Assembly (NCBI GenBank): GCA_934527315.1
Contig: CAKTAK010000019.1
Location: forward strand, 1 to 37,235
Direction of reading: 5' to 3'
DNA length: 37,235 nt
Source of the DNA: HGM13010 sp934527315
Lineage (GTDB): Bacteria > Bacillota > Clostridia > Oscillospirales > Oscillospiraceae
The translations under genes were made by a program, and so were the position numbers. Of the stretch, positions 31,915 to 37,235 are shown one piece after another (the first letter of the stretch is position 1; the number at the start of each line of letters is the position of its first letter). The notes below the pieces were generated by a model. The model did no database searches. It had not been told where the DNA came from and saw only the letters and a list, made by a program, of their open reading frames with translations.

Positions 31915-32880
31915 TCATGTAAAGTATTTTTTTACAAAATCAATATCCGTTTCGGGAACAGAAAACTCTTTTTCGTTCAGATAATTCAGAATTCCGGCAT
32001 CGGTTGTGAATTTGAAAATCAAGCGGTAGGAGTACAGCGCCTGACCGTCTGTCTCCCCATATTTTTTATTTCTGCGCTCGCTGCCGTACTTTCCGTCGCC
32101 AAGCAGCGGCCAGCCTGCGTCAGCCATTTGGGCGCGAATCTGGTGAGTCCGTCCGGTGAGCAGCTCGCATTCCACCAGAGACAGACCGTCTCGGGATTGC
32201 AGCACCTGATATTTGGTCTGAGACAGCTTTGCCCCCGGCTCCGGCTGATGGCGGACATAAACCTGATTTTTCTTGGCGTCTTTGAACAAATATCCGGTCA
32301 GTGTGCCGGAAGACGGTTTCGGTGTTCCGTGAACGGCACAGAGATAGTATTTCTCAATTTCCCGGTTTTTAATTTTATCATTCATGATGCGCAAAGATTC
32401 CGCATTTTTAGCGGCAATGACAATGCCGCCGGTGTTCCGGTCGATGCGGTTGCACAGTGCGGGAGCGAAGGAATGTTCCTCTTTCGGTTTCCATTCGCCG
32501 CTTTGATAGGCATGGGCCTGAATATTTGCAATCAGCGTGTTATAATCCCATTGTCCGGCGCTGTGGCAGAGCACACCGGGGCGCTTGTCGGCCAGAAGGA
32601 TATTTTCGTCTTCGTATATTATATTTAAATGTGGCGTGGAAACTTTCAGATAAGAATTTTCTTCCCGGGGTTTCTCGAAAAACTCATCATTGATATAGAG
32701 CTGAATCACATCGTTCTGATTCAGACGATAATCCCGTTTGGCGCCTTTTCCGTTTACTTTGATTCGTTTCAGCCGGATATATTTCTGCAGCAGAGATTCC
32801 GGCAGAAGGGGAACGGCTTTTCCCACAAAGCGGTCCAATCGCTGACCGGCATCGTTTTTTGCAATTGTCATTTCTTTCAA
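31915..32880 (-). CDS. RluA-family rRNA/tRNA pseudouridine synthase
   Basis: The 321-residue protein has an N-terminal S4 RNA-binding domain (LDRFVGKAVPLLPESLLQKYIRLKRIKVNG) and the RluA catalytic domain. The catalytic aspartate lies in CNRIDRNTGG (family HRLDxxTSG), with VVHG-like CAVHGTP, and the substrate-site arginine motif GRTHQIRAQMADAGWPLLGD. The variant N-R-I-D-R-N-T-G-G and the S4 domain place it among RluC/RluD relatives; the modified uridine is not predictable. The start is a TTG at 32880 with GGAGG ten bases upstream; an ATG three codons later is the alternative. Confidence 0.92.
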   Translation of the reverse strand: MKEMTIAKNDAGQRLDRFVGKAVPLLPESLLQKYIRLKRIKVNGKGAKRDYRLNQNDVIQLYINDEFFEKPREENSYLKVSTPHLNIIYEDENILLADKRPGVLCHSAGQWDYNTLIANIQAHAYQSGEWKPKEEHSFAPALCNRIDRNTGGIVIAAKNAESLRIMNDKIKNREIEKYYLCAVHGTPKPSSGTLTGYLFKDAKKNQVYVRHQPEPGAKLSQTKYQVLQSRDGLSLVECELLTGRTHQIRAQMADAGWPLLGDGKYGSERRNKKYGETDGQALYSYRLIFKFTTDAGILNYLNEKEFSVPETDIDFVKKYFT

Positions 32881-32906
32881 GGTTTTTCAGCCTCCAATTC
32901 CCGTCT

Positions 32907-32935
32907 ATTATGCGAGATAAAATAGATTCTGTCAA
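32907..32935 (-). promoter_or_regulatory. Promoter of the pseudouridine synthase gene
   Basis: On the minus strand a perfect TTGACA (32935-32930) and CATAAT (32912-32907) are 17 bases apart, about 27 bases before the TTG start. Confidence 0.75.
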
Positions 32936-32984
32936 TTGATTTACAGCCCGTTCGGTCAAATTCTTCCGGCTGCGCGAATGGTTA

Positions 32985-33013
32985 TTGACTTTTTGACCAA
33001 TGCGCGGTAGAAT
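32985..33013 (+). promoter_or_regulatory. Upstream promoter (P1) of DUF177-rpmF
   Basis: TTGACT (32985-32990) and TAGAAT (33008-33013) are 17 bases apart. It lies about 70 bases upstream of a second promoter. Confidence 0.65.
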
Positions 33014-33022
33014 CATAGGCAA

Positions 33023-33047
33023 GATTTCACAGATTTTTCTGTAAATC
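33023..33047 (+). promoter_or_regulatory. Hairpin between the two DUF177-rpmF promoters
   Basis: Two 5-bp blocks with one bulged C (33023-33033 with 33038-33047) form a 10-bp hairpin with a TTTT loop, located downstream of P1 and just before the P2 -35. It could fold only in P1 transcripts or act as a protein-binding site in DNA. Confidence 0.4.
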
Positions 33048-33051
33048 ATAG

Positions 33052-33080
33052 TTGACAATGGCAACGTTTTCTATTATAAT
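33052..33080 (+). promoter_or_regulatory. Consensus promoter (P2) of DUF177-rpmF
   Basis: A perfect sigma-A promoter: TTGACA (33052-33057), 17 bases, TATAAT (33075-33080). The start of transcription should fall near 33087, about 25 bases before the DUF177 ATG. Confidence 0.85.
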
Positions 33081-33111
33081 ACTTTAGCGACTGTGTGAGG
33101 GATTGAATTTT

Positions 33112-33606
33112 ATGAAACTAAACTTACGCGAAATCATTGAAGTTCCCGGCAGTCGTTTACCGTTCACCTGCATCATTTCGCCGGAGGGTTTGGAGACTCC
33201 GTCTGTACTGCGGTACAATGGAGACATTCAGGCAGAGGGCACAGTGGTTAATACTGCAGGAATTCTTACCATCGAGGGCAGCATCAAGGCAGAAATGACT
33301 TGTATCTGCGATCGGTGCGGAACGGAATTCGACCGGGAGAAAATTGTGCCCGTCCGTGCAGGCATTGCAACGGATCCGTCTGAAGAGGATCTCTTCCAAA
33401 TGGAAGATGATGAAATCGACTTGGACGAGGTTCTGTATACGTGCTTTATGCTGGATATGGATGCAAAGGTTCTCTGCAAGCCGGATTGCGCCGGACTTTG
33501 TGCCGGCTGCGGTGCAAATCTCAACTATGAGAAATGCACATGCAAAAAACAGGTAGATCCAAGATGGGCTGTGCTTGAGCAGCTTTTGGATAAAAAGGAA
33601 GACTAA
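33112..33606 (+). CDS. DUF177 family protein (YceD-like), rRNA-associated
   Basis: The 164-residue protein starts at the ATG at 33112, nine bases after GAGGGA; a TTG at 33103 in the same frame touches the ribosome site and is unlikely. It has the DUF177 pattern: LNLREIIEVPGSRLPF, a central strand-rich part with CICDRCGTEFD, an acidic EEDLFQMEDDEIDLDEVL segment, and a C-terminal cysteine cluster CKPDCAGLCAGCGANLN. Bacterial YceD is linked to 23S rRNA processing or accumulation and is almost always beside rpmF, as here. The cysteines probably bind zinc. Confidence 0.93.
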   Translation: MKLNLREIIEVPGSRLPFTCIISPEGLETPSVLRYNGDIQAEGTVVNTAGILTIEGSIKAEMTCICDRCGTEFDREKIVPVRAGIATDPSEEDLFQMEDDEIDLDEVLYTCFMLDMDAKVLCKPDCAGLCAGCGANLNYEKCTCKKQVDPRWAVLEQLLDKKED

Positions 33607-33648
33607 TGATAGCTGCTCAAAACAGCTGAACGATCAGGAGGTGTCACG

Positions 33649-33828
33649 ATGGCTGTCCCTAAAAGTAAAGTATCTCGTCAGAGAAGAGACAAGAGACGTT
33701 CTTCCACTTGGAAGCTGGAGGAGCCCGGTCTCGTAAAGTGCCCCAGCTGCGGCGAATATAAACTGTCTCACCGCGTTTGCAAAGCTTGCGGCAAATACAA
33801 TGGCCGTGTCGTCCTCAACGTCGACTAA
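33649..33828 (+). CDS. rpmF: Ribosomal protein L32
   Basis: The 59-residue protein begins MAVPKSKVSRQRRDKRRS and carries a four-cysteine zinc ribbon (CPSCG and CKACG), the C+ form of L32. L32 is a small protein of the 50S subunit near the exit-tunnel region. An AGGAGGTG ribosome site lies seven bases before the ATG at 33649, a strong site as expected for a ribosomal protein. It shares the message with DUF177, 42 bases upstream. The Bacillus-type neighbours plsX and fapR do not follow. Confidence 0.97.
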   Translation: MAVPKSKVSRQRRDKRRSSTWKLEEPGLVKCPSCGEYKLSHRVCKACGKYNGRVVLNVD

Positions 33829-33844
33829 GTAAAAAAGTAGCTTG

Positions 33845-33872
33845 AGAAGATGGTCATCGGCCATCTTCTTTT
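33845..33872 (+). terminator. Terminator or attenuator after rpmF
   Basis: A 9-bp perfect stem (33845-33853 with 33861-33869), extendable through TAGC/GCTA arms, ends in four T. It sits between rpmF and the DUF512 gene with only 31 bases left before the next start, so partial read-through is likely. Confidence 0.65.
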
Positions 33873-33903
33873 GCTATCTACGGAAAAGAAAGAGGTGATT
33901 CGG

Positions 33904-35217
33904 ATGAGTCATTCCGTGATTAAAGAAGTTTCCGCTCATAGCGCGCTCCGGGGAAAGGCACACCCGGGTGACCGTTTGCTTTCCATTAACGGCAATGTAA
34001 TCCATGACGTATTGGATTATATGTACTATTCCTACGATTCCAATCTGATTGTAGAGCTGGAATCTCCCGAAGGAGACGTGCGCAAGATTCACGTCCGGAA
34101 ACCCAACGGACAGGATTTGGGTCTGGACTTTGAGGATTATCTGATGGACTGCGCCATGGAGTGCACGAACAACTGTAAGTTCTGCTTTGTGGACCAGATG
34201 CCGCCGGGCATGCGGAAATCTCTTTATTTCAAAGATGACGATGCCCGCATGAGTTTCTTGACCGGCAGCTATATTACCCTGACGAACCTGACCGACCGGG
34301 AATTGCAGCGTATCTGTGATTTGAAAATCAGTCCGGTGAACGTGTCTGTGCATGCAACGAATCCGGAATTGCGGGCGGACCTAATGGGAAATCTGGCTGC
34401 CCAGGATATTCTGGAGCGTATCAAAAAGCTCAGTGATGCCGGAATCACTATGAACTGTCAAGTGGTTTGCTGCCCGGGATTGAATGACGGGGAGCAGCTG
34501 CTGAACACAATCCATGATTTGGCAGCCTTTTACCCGCAGGTGAGCAGTGTGGCTGTGGTGCCGGTGGGATTGACGAAATACCGCGCAGGATTGGCGCCTT
34601 TGAAGGTGTTTGACCCGGTTGGCGCCGGAAAAACCATTGACTTGGTGGAGCATTTTGCGGCGCAGTGTCTGGAGTACTATGGCAGCCGCATTGTGTATTG
34701 CTCCGATGAGTTTTATTTGAAAGCCGGCCGCCCGCTGCCGGAAGACGCATACTATGAAGATTATATCCAGTTGGACAACGGCGTGGGTATGCTGCGGCTG
34801 TTGGAAGTGGAATTTAACACGGCACTGAAGATGGTAGACGCCTCGGAAGGGGACGGTGTACCTTTTTCAATTGCCACGGGTATGGCGGCAGGACCCCATC
34901 TGCAAAAACTCTTGATGACAGCCATGGAAAAGTGTGCTAAAATAAAAGGACGGGTTTTTGCAATTGAAAATGATTTTTTTGGACACGATATCAATGTGGC
35001 GGGTCTGATTACCGGACAGGACCTTATCGGTCAGCTGAAAGGAAAGGACTTGGGGCAGCGTCTGCTGATTCCCACCAATATGCTCCGCCACGGAGAGACG
35101 GTCTTTTTGGATGATTACACAGTAGAAGATGTAGAAAAAGCCTTGCAGGTGCAGGTTGTGCAGGTCCCGCAGGACGGCGCGGAGCTGCTGTTTGCCATGC
35201 TGGGTGACGAATGCTGA
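33904..35217 (+). CDS. DUF512 radical-SAM protein with N-terminal PDZ domain
   Basis: From the ATG at 33904 (GAGGTGATT upstream) the product has 437 residues. An N-terminal PDZ-like segment (VSAHSALRGKAHPGDRLLSINGNVIHDVLDYMYY) is followed by a radical-SAM core with C-x3-C-x2-C in CTNNCKFCF and by the DUF512 C-terminal domain (PFSIATGMAAGPHL, FFGHDINVAGLITGQDL, RHGETVFLDDYTVEDV). It should bind a [4Fe-4S] cluster and S-adenosylmethionine, but the reaction is unknown. It lies directly upstream of der and plsY, an order I believe is common in Clostridia, hinting at a role near ribosome assembly or the envelope. Confidence 0.92.
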   Translation: MSHSVIKEVSAHSALRGKAHPGDRLLSINGNVIHDVLDYMYYSYDSNLIVELESPEGDVRKIHVRKPNGQDLGLDFEDYLMDCAMECTNNCKFCFVDQMPPGMRKSLYFKDDDARMSFLTGSYITLTNLTDRELQRICDLKISPVNVSVHATNPELRADLMGNLAAQDILERIKKLSDAGITMNCQVVCCPGLNDGEQLLNTIHDLAAFYPQVSSVAVVPVGLTKYRAGLAPLKVFDPVGAGKTIDLVEHFAAQCLEYYGSRIVYCSDEFYLKAGRPLPEDAYYEDYIQLDNGVGMLRLLEVEFNTALKMVDASEGDGVPFSIATGMAAGPHLQKLLMTAMEKCAKIKGRVFAIENDFFGHDINVAGLITGQDLIGQLKGKDLGQRLLIPTNMLRHGETVFLDDYTVEDVEKALQVQVVQVPQDGAELLFAMLGDEC

Positions 35218-35239
35218 GAAACAAAGGAGGCGAACGCAG

Positions 35240-36565
35240 ATGTCAAAACCCCTTGTTGCGATTGTTGGACGTCCGAACGTGGGCAAGTCCATGTTGTTTA
35301 ATAAGTTGATCAATAAACGGGTTTCTATCGTTGAGGATACCCCCGGTGTGACCCGTGACCGGATTTATGAGGAATGTGATTGGAACGGCCGTGTGTTCGA
35401 TTTGGTGGATACGGGCGGTATTGAGCCGACCAAGGACAACGAAATCCTGCTGTTCATGAGGGAGCAGGCGCGGATTGCCATTGAGTCTGCGGACGTGGTG
35501 ATTCTGGTGACCGATTTGACCACCGGTGTAACCGCAGCGGACAAAGAAGTGGCCAGTATGCTGCTCCGTGCCAAAAAGCCTGTGGTGCTGGCCGTGAATA
35601 AGGCAGACTCCACCGGTACGATTGACCCCACCATTTACGAGTTCTATGCTCTGGGCTGCGGAGACCCCATTCCGGTATCCGCTGTGCATGGCCATGGCAC
35701 CGGCGATTTGCTGGACGAATGCGTCAGCTATTTCCCGCCGGAGGAAGAGGAAGAGGACGATTCCGACTGCATCAAAGTTGCGCTGATTGGTAAGCCCAAC
35801 GTGGGCAAATCCTCTTTGACCAACTTGATTCTGGGCGAGAAACGGGTGATTGTCAGTGATGTGGCGGGTACCACCCGCGACGCCATCGACAGCCGCTTTG
35901 AAAATGAATTTGGCAAGTACATTTTTATTGATACTGCCGGTATCCGCCGGAAATCCAAGGTGGATGACCGGGTGGAGAAGTTCTCCGTCATGCGGGCAAA
36001 GATGGCCATCGAACGGGCAGACGTCTGCTTGATTATGATTGATGCCCGGGAGGGCGTGACCGAGCAGGATACCAAGATTGCCGGCTTGGCTCACGAGGCG
36101 GGTAAAGCCTCTATCATCGTGGTAAACAAATGGGACTTGGTGGAAAAAGACTCCAAGACCATGGACACTATGCGCAAGGATATTCAGCGGGATCTGGGCT
36201 TTATGACCTATGCACCCATTCTGTTTATCTCTGCACTGACCGGTCAGCGGACCAATCGGATTTTTGAGCTGATTAACTTCGTCAACGATCAGAGCAATAT
36301 GCGCATTTCCACCGGTATGCTGAACAACGTCCTGGCAGATGCCCAGGCGCGTGTGCAGCCGCCTACAGATAAGGGCCGTCGGCTGAAGATTTATTACATG
36401 ACGCAGACCGGCATTAAGCCGCCCAACTTCGTAATTTTCTGCAATAGCAGAGAGTTGTTCCATTTCTCCTATCAGCGATATCTGGAAAATCAGATTCGTT
36501 CCGTGTTTGGCTTGGAGGGCACTCCCATTCGGATTGTCATCCGGCAGAAAGGGGATAAGGAATAA
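35240..36565 (+). CDS. der: Ribosome biogenesis GTPase Der (EngA)
   Basis: Der is an essential tandem GTPase that matures the 50S subunit. The 441-residue protein starts at the ATG at 35240, seven bases after AAAGGAGG; the longer open frame overlaps the DUF512 gene. GTPase 1 has GRPNVGKS, DTGG and NKAD; GTPase 2 has GKPNVGKSS, DTAGIRRK and NKWD. The C-terminal KH-like domain (GRRLKIYYMTQTGIKPPNFVIFCN, YLENQIRSVFGLEGTPIRIVIR) is complete. An acidic linker (EEEEEDDSD) joins the two GTPase domains. plsY begins on the last base of its stop codon. Confidence 0.98.
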   Translation: MSKPLVAIVGRPNVGKSMLFNKLINKRVSIVEDTPGVTRDRIYEECDWNGRVFDLVDTGGIEPTKDNEILLFMREQARIAIESADVVILVTDLTTGVTAADKEVASMLLRAKKPVVLAVNKADSTGTIDPTIYEFYALGCGDPIPVSAVHGHGTGDLLDECVSYFPPEEEEEDDSDCIKVALIGKPNVGKSSLTNLILGEKRVIVSDVAGTTRDAIDSRFENEFGKYIFIDTAGIRRKSKVDDRVEKFSVMRAKMAIERADVCLIMIDAREGVTEQDTKIAGLAHEAGKASIIVVNKWDLVEKDSKTMDTMRKDIQRDLGFMTYAPILFISALTGQRTNRIFELINFVNDQSNMRISTGMLNNVLADAQARVQPPTDKGRRLKIYYMTQTGIKPPNFVIFCNSRELFHFSYQRYLENQIRSVFGLEGTPIRIVIRQKGDKE

Positions 36566-37206
36566 TGCGGATTCTCGCCTTGGTCGTTACGGCGGTTGTC
36601 TCTTATCTGTTGGGCAGCTTGAATGGTGCGATCATTGCTTCTAATCTTGTTTTTCATGATGATATCCGAAATTACGGCAGCCATAATGCGGGACTGACGA
36701 ATTTTTACCGAATTTATGGGGTAAAAGGCGTTGCCTTTGTGATTGGTATCGACATCGGAAAAACGGCGGTTGCAATTTTGCTGGGCCGCCTGCTCATGAG
36801 CTTTTTCGATGCATCGGATTTCGGTATGTTTTTTGCAGACCTTTGTCTGGTTATAGGACACATGTTCCCGGTATTTTATCAGTTCCGGGGGGGTAAGGGT
36901 GTAATGTGCGCCGGAATTGCGCTGTTCTTTATTGACTGGCGTATGGGGATTCTGTGTGCCATTCTGTTTTTTGGCATCATTGCGGCTACCCGGTATGTGT
37001 CTTTGGGCTCTGTGGTCACGGCGGCATTTTTCCCCATTGCCGCGCTGCTGACCCGTCATGGTCTGCAATGTGCCGGGATTGCCTTGGTGATAGCGGTGCT
37101 TGTGATTGTCAAGCACCATGAAAACATCGGCCGGCTGCTCCGCCATGAGGAGTCCAAATTGGTAATCAAAAAAGACCTCAGCGATAAATTCGATGAAAAT
37201 TTTTGA
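36565..37206 (+). CDS. plsY: Acyl-phosphate:glycerol-3-phosphate acyltransferase PlsY
   Basis: PlsY moves the acyl group from acyl-phosphate (made by PlsX) to glycerol 3-phosphate, giving lysophosphatidic acid at the membrane. The 213-residue protein has about five membrane helices and the three PlsY motifs: GSLNGAIIASNL, GSHNAGLTNFYRIYGVKG and HMFPVFYQFRGGKGV. Some family motifs are slightly changed (GSHNAGLTN where GSGNPGATN is usual; from memory, this variant occurs in Clostridia). It is coupled to der. Its product leads to the CdsA substrate. Confidence 0.93.
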   Translation: MRILALVVTAVVSYLLGSLNGAIIASNLVFHDDIRNYGSHNAGLTNFYRIYGVKGVAFVIGIDIGKTAVAILLGRLLMSFFDASDFGMFFADLCLVIGHMFPVFYQFRGGKGVMCAGIALFFIDWRMGILCAILFFGIIAATRYVSLGSVVTAAFFPIAALLTRHGLQCAGIALVIAVLVIVKHHENIGRLLRHEESKLVIKKDLSDKFDENF

Positions 37207-37225
37207 TGGAGGATAGAGGAATAGT

Positions 37226-37235
37226 ATGCTTGAAC
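37226..37235 (+). CDS. Start of a further gene, cut by the window edge
   Basis: An ATG at 37226 follows GGAGG and AGAGG ribosome-site sequences and encodes M-L-E before the window ends. In many Firmicutes gpsA or spoIVA follows der and plsY, but three codons are too few to identify this gene. Confidence 0.4.

Noticed and set aside
32985..33080. Riboswitch or T-box upstream of DUF177-rpmF
   Set aside because: The transcript from P2 has a leader of only about 25 bases, and the P1 leader lacks any conserved riboswitch or T-box element I can recognise.

Overview
The window looks like a stretch of chromosome from a spore-forming member of the Clostridia. The moderately GC-rich coding and the gene content suggest the Oscillospiraceae/Ruminococcaceae side, but this is an inference from gene content; no rRNA gene is present. 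Endospore markers are explicit: spoIIIAC-AH, spoIIGA-sigE and an alpha/beta-type small acid-soluble spore protein. Nearly all of it is core chromosome. I see no prophage, integrase, transposase, CRISPR array, tRNA or rRNA, and no gene-free stretch longer than about 250 bases.

Layout. (1) 1-2.2 kb: tail of rimI, tsaD, radC, then an opposite-strand spore protein gene (SASP) with its own terminator and a probable sigma-G promoter. (2) 2.4-3.4 kb: psuG as a single-gene unit with a clear sigma-A promoter and a terminator. (3) 3.5-6.8 kb: spoIIIA operon from AC to AH, lacking AA and AB. (4) 6.85-11.6 kb: asp23-family gene, nusB, xseA, xseB, ispA, rarA, DUF951. This resembles the Bacillus yqhY-nusB-(folD)-xseAB-ispA order with accBC, folD and dxs missing. 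(5) 11.6-17.5 kb, minus strand: a secreted SLH+CAP protein, an ABC-F ATPase of the YkpA type, an FMN-dependent alpha-hydroxy-acid oxidase-like protein, and spoIIGA-sigE. (6) 17.6-27.9 kb: pyrH-frr-uppS-cdsA-dxr-rseP-ispG-polC, a tightly packed growth operon. (7) 27.9-32.9 kb, minus strand: a RluA-family pseudouridine synthase and the polyamine importer potABCD. (8) 32.9-37.2 kb: DUF177-rpmF, a PDZ/radical-SAM DUF512 protein, der, plsY and the first codons of another gene.

Functional links. SpoIIGA processes pro-sigma-E, which in known systems switches on spoIIIA; SpoIIIA keeps the forespore active, and forespore sigma-G then drives SASP genes. All three steps are represented here. The MEP pathway (dxr, ispG) feeds ispA and uppS, hence undecaprenyl phosphate; cdsA and plsY serve phospholipid synthesis. 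Ribosome and translation functions recur (tsaD, rimI, nusB, frr, rpmF, der, ABC-F).

I did not find a convincing wholly new multi-gene system. The observations most worth a second look are a predicted leaderless spoIIG transcript with a wide-spaced, Spo0A-type promoter; the spoIIIA operon without AA/AB; an ABC-F protein whose second nucleotide site lacks both the Walker A lysine and the Walker B glutamate; and an FMN oxidase relative with a six-cysteine N-terminus.
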